Source of the DNA: Mycoplasma sp. Bg2
Lineage (GTDB): Bacteria > Bacillota_I > Bacilli_A > Mycoplasmatales > Hepatoplasmataceae
Direction: 5' to 3'
Length of the DNA stretch: 64,000 nt
NCBI GenBank assembly: GCA_001641225.1
Contig: LSMY01000004.1
Coordinates: 174,342 to 238,341 of the forward strand
Position numbers and translations under genes: made by a program. Within the stretch, counting starts at the first letter, position 1. The number at the start of each line of letters is the position of its first letter. The notes below the pieces were generated by a model. That model made no database searches. It was not told where the DNA came from and saw nothing but the letters and a program-made list of their open reading frames with translations. Shown here in pieces: positions 48,152 to 59,533 of the stretch.

Positions 48152-49279
48152 ATGGAAAATGAAAATAGCAATCTAAATAGCAAAGAATATATTCTAAGTA
48201 AAATTAAAGATAAATATAATCACTTAAGTTTTTGAAAAAGACTTTTTAGTTGAAGAGCATCTATTGATGATATTACTAGTTTAATTGAACAAATTGAAAT
48301 TAAAAGTGAAGCAGAAATTGAAAATAAATATTTAATAAATGAAAAAGCATTAAAAGAAATCCATGATGAAGAAATTAAACTGCTTAAAGCTGAAAACGAT
48401 GCTTTAAAAGACGTGGAAAGACAAATGATTTCTGATAATAAAGATTTATTAAGAGAGTTTGAAGTTAAAGAAACTAATTTAAATAATGATAAAGATGAAC
48501 TAGTTTTAAGCAAGGGAAAACTCCAAAATCAAATTGACCAACATACTGAAATAATGATGCATAAAACCACTGCTCTTTTAAATATCTTTGAAAGAAAATC
48601 AGGAAGCCAAGGGAAAATTTCTGAATTAGCATTAGAAAATATTTTTGAACAAACTTTTGCGGCAACCCCAGAACTATGAACTACCGATTTAATCATTGGT
48701 TCATCCCATGACTTTGTTGAATTTGCAATTAAAGATCATAAAGAAAGCACTAAATGAATTCCTGTTGATTCTAAATCAATCAAACCTGATGAAGGAAAAA
48801 ATGAACAAGGCGAAAGCATTTGAATAATTGATGATAAATACCTGAAAAAAATAGAAACAGAGGTTAAAAAAATTACCAAATACATTAATAAAAGTAATAC
48901 GAGTAATTTTGGAATTTTAGTCCTTCCAACTGATGAAGTCTTTATGTTCCTATCAGATCAATATAAAAAAGAACTCTTTGAATTTGGAACTAAATACAAA
49001 ATTATTGTAACTTCACCTTCTAATTTTATCCAATACACTTTAATGATTTCTACCTTAGATAATTTAGCTTCTACCTTAAAAAATTCTGAAAAGTATAAAG
49101 AAGAAATTACTAAAGTTGTAACTCATATTAAAAACTTCTATCGTGCTACGGAAGATTCTGTTAAAAAAATTAATATTGCTTTTGATAAACACCTAAAAAA
49201 TATTGATCAAAATATTGAACGCATCGAAAAAATTGAACAAAAAAATACTTATTTAATTGAAGATAAAAAAGAAGATTAA
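48152..49279 (+). CDS. rmuC: RmuC-family DNA recombination protein
   Basis: 375 residues. An N-terminal coiled coil (about 30-150, rich in Glu/Lys) leads to the RmuC core, a restriction-endonuclease-like fold: KSGSQGKISELALENIFEQT, FVEFAIKDHKESTKWIPVDSK in two blocks, FGILVLPTDEVFMFLSDQY and SPSNFIQYTLMIS. RmuC limits recombination between inverted repeats in E. coli. No N-terminal membrane helix is seen, unlike E. coli RmuC. A TGA-Trp splits the standard-code frame. Divergent from the HhH gene. Confidence 0.78.
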
Positions 49280-49335
49280 GGTATTTATTAAATTATTTTA
49301 TGATCATTAGGAAATAAAAATCTTTGTTTTGTTTT

Positions 49336-50193
49336 TTAACATAAGATAATTTTTGTTTTTTGCTTATTATATTTACTAAATTTCATAATAGTAATTGCTG
49401 CAAGAATTTCAGATGTCATTAAAAAAGGCATGATTTTAACTGCTCCAGGATTAATTGGAGTACTATTAGAACTTAAATTATAAATTCCACTAACTACTCC
49501 AGTACAAAAAGTTTTTGCTGGGTTAATTCCAGTATTACCAGTCCGATAACCAAGGGTAATTGCAACTACTAATCCTAATCAAATAATTAAGGATTTACTT
49601 CCTTTTCAGTTTTTATTTCTTGCAAGATAAGAAAAGATAAGCAGAGTAAGGGTAGTAACATATTCAAAAATAACTTGAAAACTATAGTATCATCATTTAT
49701 CTACGGGGAAGGGATTAAAGGGATCAAAAGCCAAAATTTCATCAGTTGATTTATAACTTTGATGAAGTCCTGGTTGAACAGCACCAATGGTAAAAGGTGC
49801 TTCTTTAAAGCAAAGGAGAAATATTCCCAAACAAGTTAGCAATCCAAGCATTGTTCCACTAAATTGGACAATAAGCTTTAAACTAGTTTCTTTTTTAGAA
49901 AAATTAAATTCTGTATGTGAAAATAATGTAACTACAGGATTTAAATTACATGAAATTTTATTTAGCAACATTAAAATTAGTCATGTTCCAGTTGCAAATC
50001 AGACAGCACGCATGGGAAAGGTACGAAAAATTATATCCATCACATTGCTAAATTGATTATCATAAGTTTCTTTTTCAAAAACTCCAAAAATACTTGGACC
50101 GGCAATAACAAAAATAAGTAAAAATGAACCAACCAGTTCACTCATGAGCATTAATTTTAGATTTGTGTGTAGATCTTTTTTCTTTTTAACCAT
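49336..50193 (-). CDS. Aquaporin/MIP-family channel, atypical
   Basis: 285 residues, about six helices. The two pore loops of the MIP family read NLNPVVTLFSH (NPV where NPA is usual) and NTGINPAKTFCTG (NPA intact). Between them is a hydrophilic region FKEAPFTIGAVQPGLHQSYK that is probably outside the membrane. Glycerol or water transport is the known role; the altered first NPA makes substrate unclear. The start ATG at 50193 lacks a good ribosome binding site, and a TTG one codon upstream is possible. Confidence 0.72.
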
Positions 50194-50333
50194 CAAAGTT
50201 TATATTACCTTAATTTTACTCTCTTTTATTTATGACCACTTTTCTAACTAATATTTTTGCTTAAATGCTTATTTATATTCATACAAAAGATGAAATATTT
50301 GTTAATACCTTTCATAAATATATAATTATCAAA

Positions 50334-51140
50334 ATGGAAACAAAATTAAAATTCTTATCAAGTAAAGTAAAACAATTCTATTTTTGGAAATGGGCAATTC
50401 CAATTAATCTGGCTTTTTACTTAACTTTATTTCTAATTCAAATAATTTTACTTTTTGGTTTTAAAATTGGCGGAATTATTCCTACTAGGCCAGGAGGAAA
50501 TTCCTATACTTGATTAATTATTGTCCAAACACTTGCAGGCACAATTTCCATTCTTGCAAGTGTTTATACAATTAGATTAGAAAGAAAATTTTTCTATTTT
50601 AATACAACGGCAATGATCCTTTTTCTTTTAAATGATATTATGCTTGGCATGTATGTAAATGCTGTTAAATCCTTTCTTCTCTGATTTCCTTTAATTGTCC
50701 GGTTTGGAAGATGAAGTGAAAATGGAACAAAAGGAAAGGTAAACAAAATTCCCCGAAGATTAAAACTATCTCATTTTTTAGGTCTTTTTATTTTATATGT
50801 AGGACTTGCTTATGGACTTAGTTTTCTTGTAAAATTTGATCAATATCCTGTTCGTGATTCCTTTGCCTTTGTTTTTGCACTTGGGGGCGGACTTTTCCAA
50901 ATGTTTGGTTATATCGAAGGATTTATGTTTGCTTTGATTTCTTCTTTAATAATTATTACCATGTTTTTTCAATCTCATTCTTATACACAAGTTTTAACTA
51001 ATTTAATTTTCATTATTTCTTTAGTGGGAACAATTCTTGCTTGGCTTGCAATTTATCATGAAAATTATGGAACCTTTAAACATCTAAAACCTGATAAAAC
51101 TCTTATTTTTGTAAATGAAATCTTGATGAAATATACATAA
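50334..51140 (+). CDS. PnuC-like membrane transporter, copy 4
   Basis: 268 residues, nearest to copies 1 and 2 of the minus-strand tandem set: METKLKFLSSKVKQFYFWKW, LAGTISILASVYTIRLERKF, FALGGGLFQMFGYIEGFMFA and ENYGTFKHLKPDKTLIFVNE. It is on the opposite strand about 40 kb from its sisters, on the far side of parA, so it was copied or moved separately. Same assignment and same uncertainty of substrate. Confidence 0.6.
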
Positions 51141-51219
51141 TTTCTTTTTCTTGAAACTTATCAAAATAAGAATTATAATAATATTGATAATAATACTAAT
51201 AAGAGAAAAGAGTTTAAAA

Positions 51220-51744
51220 ATGGAACAAGAGATTGACAAAACATCATACCCAAAAATATATTTTCATAATTTTGAAAGCGCTATAGAAACAATTCAGAAA
51301 ATTAAACAAAATTATATAAATTTTATAGATTTAAAAAGTGAATTTACAAAAAAATATAGTATTGATAATTGTGAAAAAAATATTAAAATATTTCCAAAAG
51401 TAGTTGATACATGAGATGAAGCAAACATAGTTATTAACTACGTTGATGAAAACCTTAAAAAAATATTAGAACTAGATTATGAAAATAAGAGCATAATAAA
51501 TATTTGCTCTTCTTTAAATAAAAATGATACTATTGAAATGCTTCCTCCAGAATTAGCAAATATTTTTCATTTTGAGCCAAATACAAGTAGAGAAAAAATA
51601 ATGGATAATAAAATAGTAATATTGCCCGATACTACTCCATATATGCCATTACTAAGTTCACGCCATTCGCCGCCTTATAAATTACAACTTGCAATTTCAA
51701 AATCAATTGTTGTTAAATTACAAAATGAGTATGAACAAAATTAA
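51220..51744 (+). CDS. Hypothetical protein, first of an overlapping pair
   Basis: 174 residues, no recognised family. It begins MEQEIDKTSYPKIYFHNFES; an Asn/Lys/Ile-rich helical first half is followed by a Pro-containing region (MLPPELANIFHFEP, ILPDTTPYMPLLSSRHSPPY) that looks like an ordered loop structure. No membrane helix or signal peptide. It overlaps the next gene by 20 nt in another frame, implying coupled expression. One TGA-Trp (DTW). AT content is higher than in the core genes to the left. Confidence 0.6.
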
Positions 51745-52252
51745 AAATAATTTTAAAACAGTAAATAACAAAAAATTTTCAGTATGCATTAATCCAACAA
51801 TTATAAATGAAATAACTAACGGAGATTATTATGTTTGATTTGAAAAATATGATTTTCTAATGGAAATAAAAACAACTAATAACTGCAAAATATGTAATGT
51901 TTGTATTAAAGACACAGATAAAAAATATTTTACTTCTTTAAAAAAACAATTCAAAACATGAATAAAAAGGAACTTATTATATACTGGTGAAATAATATAT
52001 CTTAATGATAAGGATTTAGGGATAAATTATGAAAGTGAAAAAACTCGTCCTTTTTTTATTAAAAGTTGAAGTACCCCTACATATAAAAAAGTTGTGTTAT
52101 ATCAAATTACGAGCTCAAGAGGGAACAACTTTAAACAAATAGAAATAGGTAATCGCATTGGTTATATTAATACAGAAGAGCCTATAACAAAATCTAAATA
52201 TCAAATTTTGAAATATAATTTAAAAAGTTTAGAAAAATATTCTACTTATTAA
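51725..52252 (+). CDS. Hypothetical protein, second of an overlapping pair
   Basis: 175 residues, no recognised family. It begins MSMNKIKNNFKTVNNKKFSV, contains two Cys close together (NCKICNVCIKD) and several TGA-Trp codons (YVW, KTW, KSW). The mix of beta-prone stretches (YYVWFEKYDFLMEIK, KKVVLYQITSSRG) suggests a compact soluble domain. It is coupled to the preceding gene by a 20-nt overlap and ends at a hairpin terminator, so the two form a bicistronic unit. Their role is unknown. Confidence 0.58.
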
Positions 52253-52269
52253 AAATGTTATAATGTATA

Positions 52270-52300
52270 TAGTAGTAACCTTAGGGTTGCTACTTTTCCA
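52270..52300 (+). terminator. Terminator after the overlapping hypothetical pair
   Basis: AGTAGTAACC-TTA-GGGTTGCTACT forms a hairpin of about nine to ten pairs with one mismatch, followed by TTTTCC, 18 nt after the stop. Confidence 0.72.
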
Positions 52301-52425
52301 TTTTATAAGGAAAATAACTATTTGAAGAATAAAGTAAACATTAAATTTCTAAAAAAATTGATAATATAATATATATTAATAAAAATATTATTTAAAATTT
52401 AAAAGAAGGGATTGGTAATTAAATA

Positions 52426-53208
52426 ATGAGTATTTTTGAAGAAGGAAAATTTTATAACAAAGATTTAGATGAAGAAATTAAAGAAATTTTTGAAAGAATT
52501 GACTGAGATGAAGAAACTTTTGAAACACAAGTGTCTTCTTATTCTAATATAAAAATTAGAACATTAGATGATGTTCTAGATAAATATGCAATTGATGTTA
52601 TTGGAGTTATAGACGGGAAATACTTATATGATCATTGTGAATATAATTTAGACTATGTTGAATTATTATATAATGTAATTCACTATTTATTTCAAATAGT
52701 AAATAAAAATATATACTTTCGTCAATTTGATAATAATAAATGATTAAGAATTACAAATCACATTAATAAATTAGTTGAAAAAACAGGCTATAAATTCATT
52801 AATATAGAAAAAAATAAATATAAATTGCTTAGATTAGCAGAAGCAGAATTAATTGATAATATTGATAATGATGATTGAAGAACTCAAATAGGTATATTTT
52901 TCTCTTCAAGAGATATTGTTGAAAAAGAAAAAATTTTGGAATGATTTAAAGGGCATTTAGAGAAAAATAAACGATACTATTTGGAAAATGAAAATGAAAT
53001 TTTAGATAAAAAGACATCAAAGGATAATTTTAGAAAATTGAATAATTGATTTGGGCATAAAAATTATGATAGTAAAAATAATGAAAATAAAAATCATTAT
53101 AATGAATATTACAATAAAACTAATAATGAAAAAAATAAAATTTTAAATGATATTGGACATTGAATTTTATATTCTCTTACTGAAATAGAAAGAAATAGTA
53201 AAAGTTAA
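52426..53208 (+). CDS. Stand-alone homologue of the FRG-TPR protein 1 C-terminal domain
   Basis: 260 residues. From about residue 45 it aligns along its length with residues 990-1209 of the FRG-TPR protein at 53432: TLDDVLDKYAIDVIGVIDGK against LEIILEKYSVEVTNTLDGSQ, VEKEKILEWFKGHLEKNKRY against IEKEKILGWLKGFLENDRRK, DKKTSKDNFRKLNN against DKKTSKENYRKLNN, and DIGHWILYSLTEIER against DIAYWILYSIAEIER. The family is not recognised. Helical, acidic, no membrane segment. It precedes a decayed GIY-YIG 3' end, as a full gene of the system might. Confidence 0.68.
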
Positions 53209-53235
53209 TTCAATCAAATAATAACTATATAAAAA

Positions 53236-53357
53236 GTAAGTAAGAAAAAATGATCAGATTATTGTGATTTAACTTATAAGAAAAATAACCATTAATATTA
53301 ATAGATCTACAAGAAAATGATTATTAAAATTAGCAAAAGAAAACAAAAATAGAAGTA
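53236..53357 (+). pseudogene. Decayed GIY-YIG 3' end, remnant 1
   Basis: Bases from about 53246 read KWSDYCDLTY, matching KRWADYCDLTY near the end of the intact GIY-YIG gene at 62671; after a loss of about 80 bp and a frame change the last part (ATTAATATTAATAGAT, ATTATTAAAATTA) matches its final codons. It then runs into the same AATAGAAGTA hairpin. It is the tail of a lost GIY-YIG gene that stood before FRG-TPR gene 1. Confidence 0.75.
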
Positions 53358-53377
53358 TGGAAATACTTCTATTTTTC
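53347..53377 (+). terminator. Terminator hairpin between GIY-YIG remnant 1 and FRG gene 1
   Basis: AAATAGAAGTAT-GGAA-ATACTTCTATTT with T-tail. Same hairpin type closes the intact GIY-YIG gene at 63455. Confidence 0.78.
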
Positions 53378-53391
53378 AAAATTTTAATTAC

Positions 53392-53421
53392 TTGCTAATA
53401 TTTGAAATTTAATATTATAAT
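53392..53421 (+). promoter_or_regulatory. Promoter of FRG-TPR gene 1, probably leaderless transcript
   Basis: TTGCTA (53392-53397), 18-bp spacer, TATAAT (53416-53421). The ATG is only 10 nt after the -10 box, with no ribosome binding site, so the transcript would begin at or within a few bases of the start codon. Confidence 0.62.
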
Positions 53422-53431
53422 TTTATTAATT

Positions 53432-56400
53432 ATGAAAAATAATATTGATGAATTTAATACAGAAGAAACATTATTAACATTAGAAGATTTAATTAAATTT
53501 GAGTGGATCTTAAAAAATACAAAGAATTGTTATCTTTTTAGAGGACAGTCTAGTGCAAAATGATTATTTGAATCTTCATATAGAAGAAAATTTAGAGAAG
53601 AAAATGAATTAAAAATCACAGATAAAATTAATGAAAGAAATTTATTAGAAATAACAAATAAAAGAATAAACTATATTAATGATAATTCATCAGAAATCCA
53701 AAATTCATTAACTATACTTGCAGAATTACAACATCATGGTTCACAAACAATACTAATTGATTTAACTATAAATTTTTGAAATGCAATATGATTTGCTGTT
53801 TCAGAAAATCCTAAAAAATATAACAATGACAATTTTTTTAGAATTTATTATTTTAAATGAAATAATGAAGGAAAAGAAAATTATAAAATTAGCAATTTAT
53901 ATGACAAAAAAATTTATCATTGTCCAAATAAAATACAAAATGGGATAGCCCAAAATTCATATTTTATTGTAGATAATTCCAACCAATTAGAAAAAGATTG
54001 AAAAATTAAAAGTGTTTTGATTCCTTTTTCAATGAAGGATCTTTTATTAAACTATCTTAATAAAATTAAAATAAATTCTACTAGTATTTTTCCAGGATTA
54101 AAAGGATTAGATTTAGGTTTTCAAGATTCGCCTACTAAACCTATCGAACCCAAATTTATTAGTGCACTTCAATTATCAGAATTAAATTATGATGATAAAG
54201 CAATTAAAAAATGTGATGAAATAATTGATACAAATCCAAATTTTTGGTTAGCACATTTTAATCAAGGAATTATTTTTCTAAAACAAAAAAAATATAATAA
54301 AGCTTTAAATTCTGTTAATAAAATATTTAATTTTGATTCAAATAATATTTATGCTTTAAATCTTAAAGGAAGTATATATTGTGAAATTGGCAATTATGTA
54401 GAGGCAGATAAATATTTTAATATTGCAATTCAACTTAATCCAAATTATATTGAATCATATTACAACAAAGGATTAATGTTAATAGAATTAGAAAAATATG
54501 ATGAAGCATTAAAATATGTTGATATAGCATTAAAAATAGATCCAAATGATGCTTCTTCATTGTGATTAAAAGGAAATATTTTTTCTGAACTTAAAGAATT
54601 TAATAAAGCAATACAGTATTATAATAAAGCAATTAAATTAGATAAATTTTCTGATGAAGTTTATAACGGAAAAGGCATAGTTTTCAAAAATCAAAACAAA
54701 TATAATGAAGCTTTAGAATGCTTTGATAAGGCAATTCAAATTAATCCAAATAATGCTTTTGCTTATAGCAATAAAGGAGCCCTTTACTTTGAAACAGAAA
54801 AATATGATGAGGCTATTAAATGTTTTGATAAAGCTATTGAAATCGATCCATATAATGCTTTTGCTTATAGTAATAAAGGAATTATTTCAAATAAAAGAGA
54901 ACAATATGATGAGGCTTTAATAAATTTTGATAAAGCAATTGAATTAGAACCAAATAATGCTTTTGCCTACAACAATAAAGGTATTACTTTTAAAGAAATG
55001 AGACAATATAATGAGGCTTTAATTAATTTTGATAAAGCAATAGAATTACAGCCAAATAATTATTTACATTATAAATCCAAAGGTAATGTTCTTGAAAAAA
55101 TGGAAAAATATAATGAGGCTTTAATAAATTTTGATAAAGCAATACATTTGAATTCCAAAAATAGTTTTTTATATAATACAAAAGGAGTTCTCTTAAATAA
55201 ATTAGAACATTATAATGATGGACTTCAATGTTTTAACAAAGCAATAGAATTAAATCCGATTTATAGTGAAGCTCTTTTTAATAAAGGAAATTTTTTTGTA
55301 AGAAAAGAGCAATATATTGAAGGTATTAAATATTATAATAAAGCAATAAAATTGGACCCTACTAATGCTCATTTTCTTTGCAATAAAGGAATAGTTTTAA
55401 ATAAAATTAATCAAATAGATGAAGCAATTAATTGTTTTGAAAAAGCAATAAAATTAGAACCAAATTATATTGATGCACATTATTATAAAGGAGTCGCCTT
55501 AGAACAAATAAAAGAATATGAAAGAGCAATAGAAAATTTTAATAAAGTTATTAAATTAGACCCCAATTATATAGATGCCTATTGTTATAAAGGCGGAATT
55601 TTTGAAAAAATGGATAAGCACGAAAAAGCATTGGAATGTTTCAACAGTGCTCTTAAAATAAACCCTAATTATGTTCTCGCTCTTTTTAATAAGGGAATAA
55701 TTTTTCAAACAATTGGTAAAAATAAAGAAGCGATTGAATGTTTTGAAAAAACTATTCGAAATGATAAAAAATATATTAATGCATATTATTATAAAGGCAT
55801 AGTTCTTGAAAAAATAACTAAATATGATGAAGCAATTGAATGTTTTGATGAAGTAATTAAATTAGACAAAAACTGTATCAATGCTTATCATGGCAAAGGA
55901 ACTTGTTTATTACAAAAAGGCAAATATGAAGAAGCATTAAGATGTTTTAACAAGGTAATTGAATTAGACGCAGAAAATATTATAGTATATCATTACAAAG
56001 GGCTATGTCTTGGACAACTAAATAAATATGAGGAAGCAATTAAGTGCTTCGATAAGGCAATTGAATTGAATCCTAATGATTGTTATAGTTATTTTAATAA
56101 AGGAATAACTCTAACTAAATTAGAAAAATATAAAGAGGCAAAAGATTGTTTTAGCAAAGCGTTTAAATTAAATCCACAATATAAACTGGCAAAAGAACTA
56201 GAAGAAGAAATGCTAATTATTTCAGAAAAAAAAGAAATAAAATATATAAATCAAGAGAATCAAAATTATGCAAGCACAACTAAGGAAATTAAATCTAATA
56301 ATTTAAATGAAAAATTAAAAGAAATTATAGATCATATTAATTTAAAAAAATTACAGTCGGTATCTTATTCAATACCGAATGGATTTATTTTTAATCCTCC

Positions 56401-57061
56401 ACTTTCAAAAAAACCCATATCACTAGAAATTATTTTAGAAAAATATTCTGTTGAAGTAACAAACACTTTAGATGGAAGCCAACTTTTAGATCAATGTAAA
56501 ACTTATTTAGATTTTATTGAATTAATATACAACATAATTATTTATTGAAAAAAAACAAAAAATGAGTATTTAAACAATATTTTAGAATGAGAAAAAATAA
56601 TCAATTATATTAATGAAGTTTTAAAAAGCAATAATTACGAACTTAATGAATTTGAAAAAAATAAAATCAAACTTGTTTCCAAAGAAATTGAAGATGATGT
56701 TAAAGAAATAATAAATAAAATTGATAACAAAAATTGAAAAGAAGAATTAAATAACTATTTTTGTTTAAATACTTCTATTATTGAAAAAGAGAAAATATTA
56801 GGATGATTAAAGGGGTTTTTAGAAAATGATAGAAGAAAATACTTAGAACAAAATAATAGTATTATAGATAAAAAAACATCAAAAGAAAACTATAGAAAAT
56901 TAAATAATATAATTAGTCACAAAAATGGAAAAAAAGGTCAAAACCTTGAAGATTATAATGATTATGAAAATAAACCAGAAGAAGAGAAAGAAAAATTTCT
57001 AGATGACATTGCATATTGAATTTTATATTCAATTGCTGAAATAGAAAGACACAATAAATAA
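53432..57061 (+). CDS. FRG-domain / TPR-array protein 1 with C-terminal helical domain
   Basis: 1209 residues, read through several TGA-Trp codons. Residues 1-200: FRG domain, with CYLFRGQSSAKWLFESSYRR near 30-50, ILAELQHHGSQTILIDLTIN near 95-115 and NGIAQNSYFIVDNSN near 172; this set (FRG motif, QHHG, DLT, a later Gly-x-x-Gln) is the hallmark of the family, whose activity is not established. Residues about 245-935: some 20 TPR units of 34 residues (consensus YNEAIECFDKAIELNPN). Residues 990-1209: a helical domain shared with the gene at 52426. No signal or membrane helix. Likely cytoplasmic sensor/effector; inference. Confidence 0.85.
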
Positions 57062-57127
57062 ACAAAATATATCTATAACTATAAATAAATATATTTATAA
57101 AAACACTCTTAAAACAAAAAAATAATC

Positions 57128-57154
57128 TTGTATTTTATTATTTTTTACTATAAT
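57128..57154 (+). promoter_or_regulatory. Promoter of FRG-TPR gene 2, probably leaderless transcript
   Basis: TATAAT (57149-57154) with the ATG 10 nt later. The string TATAATTTTATTAATTATGA is identical in all three FRG genes. A TTGTAT at 57128 is a possible -35 (spacer 15). The upstream sequence resembles one arm of the terminator after FRG gene 2. Confidence 0.6.
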
Positions 57155-57164
57155 TTTATTAATT

Positions 57165-59213
57165 ATGAACATCAATAAAGAAACAACAACAATAATATGT
57201 AATGAAAATAATGAGAATATAATAAATTCAATAAATGAATTAATTGATTTTGAAGGAAAATTAAAAAAAGAAGGAAAAAGTTATCTTTTTAGAGGGCAAT
57301 ATGATTGTAAGTGAAAATTACAGTCTTCCTATAAGCATGATTACAAAGAAAAACATAACAAAATTGAAGAAGATATTTCTGCCAATGATTTTGTTGAAAT
57401 AATAAAAAAGAAAATTGACTATATACAAGAAAGGGTTTCCTGAAAAACTGATTTAGAAATATTAGCTGAGTTACAACATTACATGGCTCCTACTCTATTA
57501 GTTGATTTTACTGCAAATTTTTGAAATGCAGTGTGATTTGCAATTTCTGAAATACATTCTTATGAAAGTTTATATTTTAGAATATATTATTTAAAATTAG
57601 ATGAAAAAAATGATAAAGATGAATATAAAGACTTAATTTGAGATGAACAAAAAATTTATCATTGTCCTGATAATTTAAAAAATGGTCTAGCACAAAAATC
57701 ATATTTTATTTTAGATAATTCCGATAGTTTAGAAAGTGACTTAAAAATTAAAAGTATTTTAATTCCATTTGATTTAAGAAATAAATTACTTGAATTACTT
57801 AACAAGAATAAAATAAATTCAAGTACTATTTATCCTGGACTAAAAGGCCTATATCAAAGCTTTGAAAATTTCTCAAATGAATCTGAATTTCTTTTAAATT
57901 TTCAAAACACAAAAATTGAAGAAAATGAAAAGAAAATTAGAGATTTTAATCAAACTCTAGAAGATTACAAAAATTATTATAATATTGGAAGTACATTCAC
58001 TGAAATGAAAGAGTATATGAAAGCAATTGAATATTTTAACAAAGCAATTGAATTGAACCCGAATAATGCAAAATCTTATAATAATAAAGGAAATGCTTTA
58101 ATTGATATACAAAGATATGATGAGGCACTTATGTGTTTTAATAAAGCAATTAAATTAGATCCATATAGCAGTAAATTTTGAAATAATAAAGGATTTGTTT
58201 TACTAGAAAAAGAATTGTTTGATGAAGCAATAGAGTGTTTTAACAAAGCAATTGAATTAGATCCCAAAAATAGTGGTGCTTTTAATAATATAGGACTTGC
58301 TTTAAAAAATGAAGATGAAAAAGATAATGCTCTTATTTTTTTTGAGAGAGCGCTTAAAATTGATCCAGATAATATCAATGCTCTTAATAATAAGGGAAAT
58401 ATTTTATTTGAACAAGGAAAACATGATGAAGCACATATATGTTTTGACAGAATAATTAAACTGGACCCAAGTTATGAAAAGGCCTTTCATAATAAAGCAA
58501 ATATTTTTATGGTTGAGAAAAAATTTGATAAAACCCTTGAATATATTGATAAAGCTATTAATTTAGACTCAAAAAATTATGAAGATTTTAATAATAAGGG
58601 CTTTATATTGATGCAACTAAAAAAATATGATGAAGCACTTAAATGTTTTAATAAAGCATTAAAATTAAATCCAAATAGTTCAATTGTTTATATTAATAAA
58701 GGAATAATTATGAATATATTAGAAAATTATGATGATGCTCTAAAATATTTTAACAAAGCACTTAAATTAGAGCCCACTAATTTTGATGCTCATATAAATA
58801 AAGGGTCACTATTAATTAAGCAAGGAAAATATGATGAAGCACTTGAATGTTTTAATAAAGCACTTATTATAAATGACAAAAATATTATGCTTTATTTTAA
58901 TAAGGGGATTATTTTATGAAAACAAAAATCATTTGAAGAATCAATTGAATGTTTTGAAAAAATTCTTGAACTTGAATTAGTTTCAAAAGAAAATACTTTT
59001 TATGTGAAAAGGGGAATTGAATTATTAAAAGAAAATAATTTTAACACTGCAATGAGCTATTTTTATAAAGTTATTGAGATAGAAAAAGCAATATACAGGT
59101 TTAAATGTAGCCAATGCGGACATGAATATGTGCATAATTCCGAACATATATGGAGTTGCCCTAAATGTGGACATATAAATAATAGCAGTGGAAAATTTTC
59201 TCTCAAACAATAA
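57165..59213 (+). CDS. FRG-domain / TPR-array protein 2 with C-terminal zinc ribbon
   Basis: 682 residues. FRG domain (SYLFRGQYDCKWKLQSSYKH near 40-60, ILAELQHYMAPTLLVDFTAN, NGLAQKSYFILDNSD), a short helical linker (about 225-265), about 11 TPR units to about residue 640, then a four-cysteine zinc ribbon at the end: CSQCGHEYVHN and CPKCGHINNSSG, spaced like nucleic-acid or protein-binding ribbons. The C-terminal domain of protein 1 is absent. It is a separate transcription unit ending in a strong hairpin. N-terminus is the most divergent of the three. Confidence 0.84.
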
Positions 59214-59274
59214 GATAATAAATTTAAATTAAATATTATAAGTAATATTATTAAATCAAGATAATTAAAATATT

Positions 59275-59307
59275 AGAAATACAAGAAGTAATCTTGTATT
59301 TCTTTTA
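59275..59307 (+). terminator. Terminator after FRG-TPR gene 2
   Basis: AGAAATACAAGA-AGTAA-TCTTGTATTTCT, a perfect 12-pair stem followed by TTTTAT, about 60 nt after the stop. Confidence 0.85.
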
Positions 59308-59381
59308 TAAAACTTAATAAGGTAAACATTAATTTCAATATATTACTAATAGTAAATTAAAAACTTAATTAAAGGTTAATA

Positions 59382-59457
59382 GAAAATAACCATTAATATT
59401 ATTAGACCTACAGGAAAGTAATTATTAAAATCAACAAAAGAAAACAAAAATAGAAGC
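59382..59457 (+). pseudogene. Decayed GIY-YIG 3' end, remnant 2
   Basis: AAAATAACCATTAATATTAT and TTATTAAAATCAA correspond to the last codons of the intact GIY-YIG gene and to remnant 1, followed by the same hairpin. Only about 75 bp remain. It lies before FRG gene 3. The rest of the 320-bp gap between FRG genes 2 and 3 holds the terminator at 59275 and A/T-rich sequence without a gene. Confidence 0.68.
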
Positions 59458-59480
59458 ATTAAGAATGCTTCTATTTTTCA
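59449..59480 (+). terminator. Terminator hairpin between GIY-YIG remnant 2 and FRG gene 3
   Basis: AAATAGAAGCATT-AAG-AATGCTTCTATTT followed by TTC. The stem carries compensatory changes relative to the hairpin at 53347 (TA pairs there, CG pairs here), so it is kept as structure. Confidence 0.8.
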
Positions 59481-59517
59481 AAATTTTAATTACTTATTAA
59501 TATTTAAAATTTAATAT

Positions 59518-59523
59518 TATAAT
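59518..59523 (+). promoter_or_regulatory. -10 box of FRG-TPR gene 3, probably leaderless transcript
   Basis: TATAAT with ATG 10 nt downstream and no ribosome binding site, the same 20-nt string as in FRG genes 1 and 2. The -35 is weaker (TTATTA). Confidence 0.6.
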
Positions 59524-59533
59524 TTTATTAATT

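Larger units (their letters stand above)
53281..53455 (+). repeat. About 175-bp direct repeat, copy A
   Basis: Covers the remnant 1 tail, terminator hairpin, FRG gene 1 promoter and first codons. It is about 90% identical by eye to 59382-59557, in the same orientation, upstream of FRG gene 3. The hairpin arms differ but remain complementary. Confidence 0.85.

Noticed and set aside
54723..54920. Second frame within FRG gene 1
   Set aside because: Shifted reading of TPR DNA; the true frame is continuous from 53432 to 57061 when TGA is Trp.
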